From assembly GCA_025935435.1 (NCBI GenBank), contig JAICVH010000079.1, positions 1 to 8,513 of the forward strand: DNA of 8,513 nt, read 5' to 3'. The translations under genes were made by a program, and so were the position numbers. Below are positions 1 to 6,516 of the stretch, in pieces. Under the pieces are notes generated by a model, which was not told the origin of the DNA, did no database searches, and saw only the letters and a list, made by a program, of their open reading frames with translations. This stretch comes from Burkholderiales bacterium (lineage in GTDB: Bacteria > Pseudomonadota > Gammaproteobacteria > Burkholderiales > Casimicrobiaceae). Every line of letters starts with the position of its first letter. Positions within the stretch are counted from its first letter, which is position 1.

Positions 1-336
1 GATCGCCGCCTGCACTTCCTGCTCGGCAACGTCGAGCGAAAGGTCGAGCGTGAACTGCAGCGTGATCACGGACGCACCGCCCGACGACGTCGACGACATC
101 TGCTTCAGTCCGGGCATCTGCCCGAATTGACGCTCGAGCGGCGCGGTGATCGACGACGTCGTGACATCGGGGCTCGCGCCCGGGTACAGCGTGACGACCT
201 GGATCGTCGGATAGTCGATTTCCGGCAGCGCCGAGATCGCAAGCACGCGGTACGCGACAATGCCCGCGAGCAGCACCGCGATCATCAGCAGCGACGTCGC
301 GACCGGTCGCAGGATGAACGGACGCGACGGATTCAT
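1..336 (-). CDS. mdtB: RND multidrug efflux transporter, MdtB-like (N-terminal part only)
   Basis: Inner-membrane proton-driven pump subunit of the HAE1/RND superfamily, expected to work with the MdtA-like adaptor encoded just upstream and an outer-membrane channel. Only 112 residues are visible; the family is about 1,030-1,050 aa, so most of the gene lies beyond position 1. The visible part has the cytoplasmic N-terminus (MNPSRPFILRPVATSLL), the first membrane helix at about residues 9-31, then the start of the periplasmic porter domain with the family signature ALPEIDYPTIQVVTLYPGAS (residues 36-55) and a PLE motif at 66-68. The ATG at 336-334 overlaps the TGA of the adaptor gene as ATGA, and no clear Shine-Dalgarno sequence precedes it, so translation is probably coupled. 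MdtB rather than MdtC is inferred from its position directly after mdtA; the family call is firm, the paralogue less so. Confidence 0.9.
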   Translation of the reverse strand, partial: MNPSRPFILRPVATSLLMIAVLLAGIVAYRVLAISALPEIDYPTIQVVTLYPGASPDVTTSSITAPLERQFGQMPGLKQMSSTSSGGASVITLQFTLDLSLDVAEQEVQAAI

Positions 337-1673
337 TTGGCGGGCGTCGCCCCGTTCTGTGCCTCGTTGCGGCGGCGCCCTCCCTTGCCGGCACCGCGTT
401 CGCCGTTCGTGCCCGCGCGCGCTGGCGGCGCTGCAGCGGCGGCGATGCTGCGGTCGATCGGCTCGATCTTGGCGCCGTCGCGCAGCTTGTCGGTGCCGTC
501 GACGACGACGCGATCGCCCGCTTTCAAACCTTCCGAGATGACGGTCGTTTCGCCTTCGACCGGACCGAGCTTCACCGGCTGCACCGACGCGGTGTTGTCG
601 TCGCCGACGCGGTACACGAAGGTTCCCGGCGATCCACGTTGCACGGCGGGTGTCGGCACGACGAGCGCACCGGTGAGCGTATCGACGTGCATGCGCACGT
701 TCACGAACTGATTGGGAAAGAGCGAACCGTCATCGTTCGCGAACTCGCCCTTCAGCTTGATCGTGCCGGTCGCCGGATCGATCTGATTGTCGACCGTCAA
801 CAGCTTGCCGCTCGCGAGCTTCACCTTGCCGTCGCGGTCATACGCTTCGACGGGCAGCACGGCGTCCGCCTGCAAGCGCCGCCGCACGGCCGTCAGCCGA
901 TCCTCGGGAATCGAAAACACGACGCTGATCGGCTGCACTTGCGTGATGACGACCAGCCCATTCGCGTCGGACGCGCGCACGATGTTGCCGACGTCCACCT
1001 GCCGCAGACCGAGACGACCGCCGATCGGCGCGGTGATCTTCGTGTACGACAACTGCAGCTTTGCGTTGTCTACGGCACCGCGATCCGCCTCGATCGTTCC
1101 CTGGTACTGGCGCACCAGCGCTTCCTGCGTGTCGACCTGCTGCTTGGCGATCGAGTCCTGCGCGAGCAGCGTTCGATACCGTTCGAGATCGATGCGTGCA
1201 TTGGTGAGCTGCGCCTGATCGCGCGCGAGCTGTCCGTTCGCCTGCGTCACCTGCACTTCGAACGGACGCGGATCGATCTCGGCGAGCAGTTCGCCCGCCT
1301 TGACCAGCTGCCCTTCCTTGAAGAGCACGCGCGCGAGCTGACCTTCGACGCGCGGACGCACGGTCACGGTGTTGCGCGCGGTGACGTTGCCGAGCGCGTT
1401 CTGATAGAGCGGAAAATCCTGCGCCTGCACGACGGCGATCGCGACCGGCAGCGGGCCGCGCGCCGCCGGATCGCCGCCGCCGCGACGCCCGCCACCGGCT
1501 CCACCACCGAAGCCGCCTTTGGCGGCCGGCGCGGTCGCAGGGGCATGCGGCGTGAACGCGTACCACGCGGTCACTGCGACGAGCGCGACGGCGATCAGCG
1601 CGACGATGTACGTGGACACGCGCCGCGACGGCTGTGGTGCAGCGGGTGGTTCATGCATCGGGTCGACGGCCAT
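333..1673 (-). CDS. mdtA: MdtA-like periplasmic adaptor of an RND efflux pump
   Basis: Membrane-fusion protein (446 aa; E. coli MdtA is 415) that links the RND pump to an outer-membrane channel. A basic N-terminus and a hydrophobic segment at about residues 21-40 form a signal anchor; no lipobox cysteine is seen. A glycine/arginine-rich low-complexity linker follows (about 52-72). The first lipoyl half is around 98-136 (VRPRVEGQL, then VKAGELLAEIDP), a helical hairpin spans about 137-210, and the second lipoyl half contains ITAPIGGRLGLRQVDVGN (213-230). The beta-barrel includes VDNQIDPATGTIKLK (294-308) and LFPNQFVNVRM (318-328). The C-terminal 30 residues are Gly/Arg/Ala-rich and look disordered. 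The ATG at 1673 is preceded by AAGAAGG four bases upstream, whereas the next in-frame ATG (1658) has no such site. It overlaps the downstream RND gene by four bases, so the two form an operon. Substrates cannot be read from the sequence. Confidence 0.95.
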   Translation of the reverse strand: MAVDPMHEPPAAPQPSRRVSTYIVALIAVALVAVTAWYAFTPHAPATAPAAKGGFGGGAGGGRRGGGDPAARGPLPVAIAVVQAQDFPLYQNALGNVTARNTVTVRPRVEGQLARVLFKEGQLVKAGELLAEIDPRPFEVQVTQANGQLARDQAQLTNARIDLERYRTLLAQDSIAKQQVDTQEALVRQYQGTIEADRGAVDNAKLQLSYTKITAPIGGRLGLRQVDVGNIVRASDANGLVVITQVQPISVVFSIPEDRLTAVRRRLQADAVLPVEAYDRDGKVKLASGKLLTVDNQIDPATGTIKLKGEFANDDGSLFPNQFVNVRMHVDTLTGALVVPTPAVQRGSPGTFVYRVGDDNTASVQPVKLGPVEGETTVISEGLKAGDRVVVDGTDKLRDGAKIEPIDRSIAAAAAPPARAGTNGERGAGKGGRRRNEAQNGATPAK

Positions 1674-1681
1674 GGCGCCTT

Positions 1682-1699
1682 CTTGTCGTCAATTACAAG
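1682..1699 (-). promoter_or_regulatory. Small inverted repeat beside the mdtA ribosome binding site
   Basis: CTTGT and ACAAG (plus-strand positions 1682-1686 and 1695-1699) are perfect 5-base arms around an 8-base loop. In the transcript the second arm is followed directly by the AAGG of the mdtA Shine-Dalgarno sequence, so folding could affect access of ribosomes. The stem is short and AT-containing, so this may be chance. Confidence 0.2.
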
Positions 1700-1701
1700 C
1701 G

Positions 1702-1744
1702 GCGACCCGTTGAACAGGGTCGCGCAGGTCAGATAGCGACCCGT
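1702..1744 (-). promoter_or_regulatory. Triple GCGACCC element in the mdtA leader, able to form two alternative hairpins
   Basis: On the plus strand GCGACCCGT occurs at 1702-1710 and again at 1736-1744, and the inverted form GGGTCGC lies between them at 1717-1723. In an mdtA leader transcript the central GCGACCC could pair with either the upstream GGGTCGC (12-base loop) or the downstream one (8-base loop), so the two 7-bp stems exclude each other. The element begins 29 bases upstream of the mdtA start. No U-tract follows either stem, so it is not a standard intrinsic terminator. It could instead be a protein-binding operator with repeated half-sites. The repeat is seen directly; any function is inference. 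Confidence 0.4.
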
Positions 1745-1770
1745 GCGCGTTGGTTCGGCGCGCGGCGACG

Positions 1771-1809
1771 ATTATGCCGGCGATCCGCCGATCCAATTGC
1801 AAGCAATGG
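1771..1809 (-). promoter_or_regulatory. Possible mdtA promoter region with an operator-like palindrome
   Basis: A CATAAT hexamer on the minus strand (1776-1771) resembles a -10 box. No good -35 is found at the usual spacing; the best match, TTGCAA, is 20 bases away. Over that -35 position lies ATTGC-AA-GCAAT (1796-1807), a perfect 5-base inverted repeat that extends outward to CCA/TGG with one bulged base. A poor -35 covered by a palindrome is typical of regulated efflux promoters, but no regulator gene is present in the window. This is a weak, positional prediction. Confidence 0.25.
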
Positions 1810-1845
1810 TTTCAGGGCCGACCGGCCGTCCGCCGATGCCGCCAA

Positions 1846-2811
1846 TCACGCGGCGAGCGTCGGCTGCCGGACGAACGTCACCGGCTTCGCTTCCTCGAGC
1901 GGCAATCCGGCCGCCGACCACGCATCGATGCCACCGGCGAGCGGCCGCACCCGACGATAGCCCTTCTCGATCAGGAGCTGTGCCGCCCGACGCGCGGATT
2001 CCTCGTTCGGGCATGCGCAGTAGACGACGATCTCGCGATCCTCGGGAAAATCGTTGGCGCGCGCGATTGCATCGAGATCGAGCATGACGGCACCCGGGAT
2101 GTGCGGTCGCGCACGGTGTGCGAGGCTCGATCCCACGTCGATGACGAACGGACGCGATGGACTGGCAAGCTGTTCGCGCAGTTCATCGACGCTGATCATC
2201 GCCGCGGCGACGAAGCGCGTCATCCGCCAGCGCTGCAACGCCTTCATGACGACGTACGCGCCGACGATCGTGCCGATGACGAACGCGGCGATGACGACGT
2301 GCGACTCGATCCAGCCAAGCACGAATTCGATCTGCCGAGCGAACACGACACCCACGATCATCGCTGCGCCGACCCACAGCGCGGCGCTCGCCGCTGAGGC
2401 CGCGACAAACGCGGCAACGCGCATCTTCAGCGCGCCGGCAATCGGCGGGGCGACGGTGGAGAAGCCGGGCACGAACTTCGAAATGACGACCGAGAAGAAT
2501 CCCCAACGCTCGAAAATGCCCTCGGTCTGGCGGACGCAGGTATCAGGCGACAACGAAATCCGGCACAAAAAGCGAAGGACCGGGTAGCCGTAGCGCCGAC
2601 CCGCCCAGAACCACAGCAGGTCGGCCACAAGCGACGCCGCAACCGAAATCGCGAACGACGCAGCGAAATCGATACGTCCCGCTGCCGCCAGCGCACCGGC
2701 GAGCATCATCGTCGGCACCGCGGGAATGGGCAGCCCGAGCTGCTGCAACAGCACGTTCAGCCCGACGAGCGGAACGCCATACTGCGCAAGCTGGGCGGCA
2801 ATCGAGTCCAT
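1846..2811 (-). CDS. DedA family membrane protein with C-terminal rhodanese domain
   Basis: A 321-aa fusion. Residues about 1-195 are a DedA/SNARE-associated (VTT-type) integral membrane domain, with hydrophobic segments near 11-45, 48-70, 130-156 and 168-190, and the family signature ERWGFFSVVISKFVPGFSTV (101-120) followed by PPIAGALKM. DedA proteins are linked to lipid flipping and proton-motive-force homeostasis. Residues about 205-305 form a rhodanese domain: FVIDVGSS (222-229), HIPGAVMLDL (237-246), the active-site stretch VVYCACPNEESAR (262-274) with the presumed catalytic Cys265, and GGIDAWSAAGLPL (293-305). Such domains transfer sulfane sulfur, but the substrate here is unknown. The ATG at 2811 is the first plausible start; no strong Shine-Dalgarno sequence precedes it. 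It is divergent from the membrane protein gene at 2952 and co-directional with mdtA, 172 bases away. The domain calls are firm, the cellular role is not. Confidence 0.92.
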   Translation of the reverse strand: MDSIAAQLAQYGVPLVGLNVLLQQLGLPIPAVPTMMLAGALAAAGRIDFAASFAISVAASLVADLLWFWAGRRYGYPVLRFLCRISLSPDTCVRQTEGIFERWGFFSVVISKFVPGFSTVAPPIAGALKMRVAAFVAASAASAALWVGAAMIVGVVFARQIEFVLGWIESHVVIAAFVIGTIVGAYVVMKALQRWRMTRFVAAAMISVDELREQLASPSRPFVIDVGSSLAHRARPHIPGAVMLDLDAIARANDFPEDREIVVYCACPNEESARRAAQLLIEKGYRRVRPLAGGIDAWSAAGLPLEEAKPVTFVRQPTLAA

Positions 2812-2951
2812 CGTCGTTCGGTAAGCAGGTACTCGCAGATGGGAGCGTGCGCTGCACTTGGCAAGGGCCCGCTCGTCTTTTGTCGCGTGCTACGCCACAA
2901 TGCCGTGCATCGCGCGCGCCATAAGCATATTCGTTTCCGAAAGGAATCCGC
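2812..2951. promoter_or_regulatory. Divergent intergenic region between the dedA-rhodanese gene and the plus-strand membrane protein gene
   Basis: These 140 bases must hold the start signals for both flanking genes, which point away from each other. Some AT-richer sequence lies at about 2917-2936 (ATAAGCATATTCG), but I find no pair of -35 and -10 boxes at standard spacing that I would defend. The only clear signal is the ribosome binding site listed separately. I see no small gene or repeat here. Confidence 0.4.
2939..2945 (+). promoter_or_regulatory. Shine-Dalgarno sequence of the membrane protein gene at 2952
   Basis: GAAAGGA sits six bases before the ATG at 2952. It is the best ribosome binding site in the window and fixes the start of that gene. 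Confidence 0.7.
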
Positions 2952-3740
2952 ATGGAAACGCAGAAGCCTGCGTATACGGTGACCACCGCCATCCCACCCT
3001 CCGGTTCGGCGCCGGAGCCGCGCCAGCTCGCGGCCGCGCAGGGCGCGGCATGGTGGGGCGAGAGCTGGCGCATCTTCTGCGCCGCGCCCGCCGTGTGGAT
3101 AGGCATCTTCGTGCTGTTCATCATCGTGTCGATCGCACTCGTTCTCGTACCGCTGATCGGCAGTCTCGCGCACACGGTGTTGCTGCCGGTCATGGCCGGT
3201 GGCGTGATGCTCGGCTGCGACGCACTCGCGCGCGGTGAGCCGTTACGGATCGGTCACCTGTTCGACGGCTTTCAGGGCGGACGCTTTGCGCCGCTGTGCC
3301 TGCTCGGGCTGTTGTGGCTCGCGATTCTTTTCGTCGTGGCGATCTTCATGGTTGCGACCATATTCCTCACGCTCGGTGCATCGGGGCTTGCTGCGCTGAT
3401 GGATTTCAGCGGAACGGCGGCCGACTATGCGGCGCTCGCTTCGGCGGGCGTGGCGGTATTCATCGTGGCGATGATCGCGCTCTTGATCGCGCTGCTCGTC
3501 GCGATGGCGTACTGGTTCGCGCCGGCGCTGATCGTGCTGAATGGCGAGCAGCCGGTGGCCGCACTCAGGAAAAGCTTCGCCGCGTCGTGGCGAAACCTCG
3601 GCGCATTCCTGCTCTACGGGCTCATCTACATCGGGCTTGCGATCGTCGCGACGATTCCGATGGGGCTCGGCTGGCTGGTGCTCGGGCCGATGCTCGTCGG
3701 CAGTTGCTACGCGGGATGGAGAACGATCTTCGGGCGTTAG
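2952..3740 (+). CDS. Polytopic inner-membrane protein resembling the BPSS1780 family
   Basis: A 262-aa membrane protein of unknown function. The first 30 residues are soluble and Pro/Ala-rich. The repeated domain then starts at WWGESWRIFCAAPAVWIGI (34-52), with hydrophobic segments at roughly 47-68, 70-90, 114-150 (probably two), 163-196, 214-236 and 237-256. Loops carry GEPLRIGHLFDGF (95-107) and LNGEQPVAALRKSF (196-209), the second looking like an internal echo of the first. This pattern (Trp-rich entry helix, a polar loop with an LF.GF motif, and a C-terminal GWR) matches what I remember of the Burkholderia BPSS1780 family. The start is fixed by the GAAAGGA six bases upstream. The gene stands alone: divergent from the dedA-rhodanese gene and convergent with polA. 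The membrane prediction is firm, the family assignment is moderate, and no function is claimed. Confidence 0.85.
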   Translation: METQKPAYTVTTAIPPSGSAPEPRQLAAAQGAAWWGESWRIFCAAPAVWIGIFVLFIIVSIALVLVPLIGSLAHTVLLPVMAGGVMLGCDALARGEPLRIGHLFDGFQGGRFAPLCLLGLLWLAILFVVAIFMVATIFLTLGASGLAALMDFSGTAADYAALASAGVAVFIVAMIALLIALLVAMAYWFAPALIVLNGEQPVAALRKSFAASWRNLGAFLLYGLIYIGLAIVATIPMGLGWLVLGPMLVGSCYAGWRTIFGR

Positions 3741-3742
3741 CG

Positions 3743-3776
3743 CGACCATCACCGCGCGCGAGCGCAGCGCTGGTCG
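3743..3776. terminator. Possible bidirectional stem-loop between convergent genes
   Basis: In the 43-base gap between the membrane protein gene and polA, CGACCA (3743-3748) and TGGTCG (3771-3776) are perfect 6-base arms around a 22-base GC-rich interval that can itself fold. Its position between two converging stop codons suits a two-way terminator, but there is no T-run on either side, so it would be a weak or Rho-dependent one. Confidence 0.3.
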
Positions 3777-3783
3777 TGACGAT

Positions 3784-6516
3784 TCAATGTGCCTGTTCCC
3801 AATTGGGTCCGCTACCGATGTCGACCTTGAGCGGAACGCTGAGCGTCGCAACCGACGTCATCAGGTCCGGTAGCTCGCGAACGATGCGCGCGCGCTCGTC
3901 GTCGGGCGCTTCGAGCACGAGCTCATCGTGTACCTGGAGGATCAACCGCGTTCCGAGCCGCTCGCGGTCGAGGTACGCCTGCACGGCGATCATCGCAAGC
4001 TTGATCAGGTCGGCAGCGGTTCCCTGCATCGGCGCGTTGATCGCCGCACGCTCGGCGCCCGCGCGTCGCGGGCCGCTCGCCGCGCGGATATCCGGCAGGA
4101 ACAACCGGCGGCCGAACACCGTTTCGACGTATCCCTGCTCGCGCGCGAGCTCGCGCGTCCGCTGCATGTACGCGGCGACGCCGGGATAGCGCGTGAAATA
4201 GCGTTCGATGAATTGCTGCGCCGCGCTGCGTTCGATGCCGAGCTGTATCGCGAGGCCGAACGCGCTCATCCCGTAGATCAATCCGAAATTGACTGCCTTG
4301 ATGTAGCGGCGCTGGTCGGCCGTGACGTCGACGGGTGCAACGCTGAAGATCTCGGCTGCCGTCACGCGATGGATGTCGTCGCCCTCGTGAAACGCCTTGA
4401 CCAGCGCCGGGTCCGCCGACAAGTGCGCCATGATGCGAAGCTCGACCTGCGAATAATCGGCCGAGATCAGCGTGTGACCGGGCGGCGCGATGAACGCTTC
4501 CCGGATGCGGCGTCCGTCGCCCGTGCGCACGGGAATGTTCTGCAGATTGGGCTCGGTCGAGGCGAGGCGCCCGGTGACGGCGGTGGTCTGCGAGAACGTC
4601 GTGTGTACGCGTCCCGTCTTCGCATTGACCATCGCGGGCAATTTGTCCGTGTAGGTCGACTTGAGCTTCGCGAGCGCACGATACTCGAGCAGCACCTTGG
4701 GTAGCGGGTAATCGGCCGCCAGCTCCTGCAACACTTCCTCGTCGGTCGACGGCTGACCGGTCGCGGTCTTCTTCCGCACCGGAAGCTTCATCCGCTCGAA
4801 CAGGATCTCGCACAGCTGCTTCGGCGAGCCCAGATTGAACGGTGCGCCGGCGAGCCGATGCGCTTCCTGCTCGAGCGCATTGACGCGCGCGCCGAGATCG
4901 CGGCTTTGCGCGGCGAGCACGTCCCCATCGACGAGCACGCCGGTGCGCTCCATCCTGTACAGCACGTCGCGCACCGGCAGCTCGATGGCCGTGTAGACAT
5001 GCGAAAGCTTCGGGTCGCCGTCGATCTGCGGCGAAAGCCGCTCGTGGAGGCGCAGCGTGACATCCGCGTTCTGCGCCGCATACTCGGTCGCGCGATCGAG
5101 CGGCACCTGATCGAACGGGATGCGATGCGCGCCGCGGCCGGTGACGGCGTCGTAGCCGATCGTCGGCAGATCGAGGTGACGCCGGGCAAGTCCCTCGAGG
5201 TCATGCGGTTTGTGCGATTCGAGCACGTACGATTCGATTTCCGTGTCGTGCGCACAACCGCGGAGCTCGATGCCATGGTTGGCGAGCGCGTGCTGCGCGT
5301 ATTTCAGATTCTGACCGAGCTTGGCACGCGCGGCGTCGCCGAACCATTCCGCGAGCGCCTGCAGCGTTTCGCGACGATCGAGTTGCGCCGGCGCGCCCGC
5401 GTAGCGATGGCCGAGCGGGATGTAGCAGGCGCGCGTCGCTTCGAGCGCGAACGAGACACCGACGATCTCGGCCTGCATCGGGTCCGCGGACGTCGTCGAC
5501 GTATCGAATGACACGAGATCGGCCGTGACGATCGCCGCGCGCCAGCGTTCGAACGCCTCCGGCGTGATTACCGCCTCGTAATCGACGGCGGGGAATGCAC
5601 GCGGAGCCTCAGTCGATGCAGCCGCACTGGGAACGCTGTCGGTTCTTGCGGCGACGTGCGTCTCGCGCTCGCCACGCGCGTATTCGCCGAGCCAGCTCCT
5701 GAACTCGAATCGCTCGTAGAGTTCACGCAGGCGCTCGACCGCCGGTGAACCCAGCGTCAGCTCGGCAACGCTTGTATCGACGGTGCAATCGCGCCGCACC
5801 GTCAGCAACCGCTTGCCCTGCGGCAGCCATTCGAGCGCCTTGCGCAGGTTATCACCGACCACGCCACCGATCTCGGATGCGTGCGCGATCACGTTGTCGA
5901 GCGTTTCGAATTGACCGAGCCACTTCGCCGCCGTCTTCGGACCCACTTTGGCGACGCCCGGCACGTTGTCGATCGCATCGCCGGTCAGCGTCAACAGATC
6001 GAGCACCTGATCGGGGCGCACGCCGAATTTTGCAACGACGCCGTCGTGATCGAGGCGTTCGTTCGTCATCGTATTGACGAGCGTGATGCCCGGTTCGACC
6101 AATTGCGCGAGGTCCTTGTCGGACGTCGAGATGACCGTCGTGATGCCCGCACGCTTCGCTTCGCACGCAAGCGTGCCGATCACGTCATCGGCTTCGACGC
6201 CTTCGACCATCAACAGCGGCCAACCGTGCGCGCGCACGAGTTCGTGCAGCGGTTCGATCTGCAACGCGAGTTCGTCGGGCATCGCCTGGCGGTTTGCCTT
6301 GTATTCGCGATACCAGTCGTCGCGAAACGTCCGGCCGGGCGCATCGAACACGACGGCAAAGTAATCCGGCTTGTCGTCGATCACCAAACGGCGCAACATC
6401 GCCAGCACCCCGCGCAATGCGCCGGTCGGCTCGCCTTTCTTGGTTCGGAGATCCGGCAGTGCATGGACCGCGCGGTACAAATACGACGAACCATCGACGA
6501 GGACGAGCGTTGCCAT
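3784..6516 (-). CDS. polA: DNA polymerase I; 3'-5' exonuclease site has lost most catalytic residues
   Basis: A 910-aa Pol I (E. coli 928) for Okazaki-fragment maturation and repair synthesis. The 5'-nuclease domain (about 1-290) is intact: Asp8, Asp58, EADD (108-111), Asp133/Asp135, Asp180/Asp184 and a helix-hairpin-helix at 187-196. The polymerase domain (about 510-910) is intact: motif A ADYSQVELR (686-694; Asp687, Glu692), motif B RRYIKAVNFGLIYG (736-749; Lys740, Tyr748) and motif C HDE (863-865). The 3'-5' exonuclease domain (about 315-500) keeps its fold motifs but not its metal ligands. Compared with E. coli Asp355, Glu357, Asp424 and Asp501 it has Asp338, Ser340, Ala407 and Asn483; Tyr479 (E. 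coli Tyr497) remains. I chose the ATG at 6516 because MATLVLVDGSSYLYRA matches the family N-terminus; the frame stays open 57 codons further but that part resembles nothing. The stop is 43 bases from the convergent gene. Confidence 0.97.
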   Translation of the reverse strand: MATLVLVDGSSYLYRAVHALPDLRTKKGEPTGALRGVLAMLRRLVIDDKPDYFAVVFDAPGRTFRDDWYREYKANRQAMPDELALQIEPLHELVRAHGWPLLMVEGVEADDVIGTLACEAKRAGITTVISTSDKDLAQLVEPGITLVNTMTNERLDHDGVVAKFGVRPDQVLDLLTLTGDAIDNVPGVAKVGPKTAAKWLGQFETLDNVIAHASEIGGVVGDNLRKALEWLPQGKRLLTVRRDCTVDTSVAELTLGSPAVERLRELYERFEFRSWLGEYARGERETHVAARTDSVPSAAASTEAPRAFPAVDYEAVITPEAFERWRAAIVTADLVSFDTSTTSADPMQAEIVGVSFALEATRACYIPLGHRYAGAPAQLDRRETLQALAEWFGDAARAKLGQNLKYAQHALANHGIELRGCAHDTEIESYVLESHKPHDLEGLARRHLDLPTIGYDAVTGRGAHRIPFDQVPLDRATEYAAQNADVTLRLHERLSPQIDGDPKLSHVYTAIELPVRDVLYRMERTGVLVDGDVLAAQSRDLGARVNALEQEAHRLAGAPFNLGSPKQLCEILFERMKLPVRKKTATGQPSTDEEVLQELAADYPLPKVLLEYRALAKLKSTYTDKLPAMVNAKTGRVHTTFSQTTAVTGRLASTEPNLQNIPVRTGDGRRIREAFIAPPGHTLISADYSQVELRIMAHLSADPALVKAFHEGDDIHRVTAAEIFSVAPVDVTADQRRYIKAVNFGLIYGMSAFGLAIQLGIERSAAQQFIERYFTRYPGVAAYMQRTRELAREQGYVETVFGRRLFLPDIRAASGPRRAGAERAAINAPMQGTAADLIKLAMIAVQAYLDRERLGTRLILQVHDELVLEAPDDERARIVRELPDLMTSVATLSVPLKVDIGSGPNWEQAH

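Noticed and set aside
639..1736. Long plus-strand open frame (365 codons) opposite mdtA
   Set aside because: Its predicted protein is Arg/His/Asp-rich with no family features, and it lies antisense to a clearly recognisable MdtA. Long antisense frames are expected in DNA this GC-rich.
3296..4189. 297-codon plus-strand frame spanning the end of the membrane protein gene and the end of polA
   Set aside because: It crosses two well-supported genes in other frames and its translation is low-complexity Arg/Ala-rich, as expected of a shadow.
5068..5505. Frameshift or assembly error as the explanation for the odd PolA exonuclease residues
   Set aside because: The frame is open throughout, flanking motifs are conserved on both sides of each change, and the three changes are separate in-frame substitutions. 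I cannot exclude base errors without reads, but three independent errors at exactly the metal ligands would be improbable.
6371..6514. Upstream extension of the LOG gene to an ATG at 6371
   Set aside because: The extra 48 residues are antisense to the conserved 5'-nuclease domain of polA and do not resemble the LOG family N-terminus.
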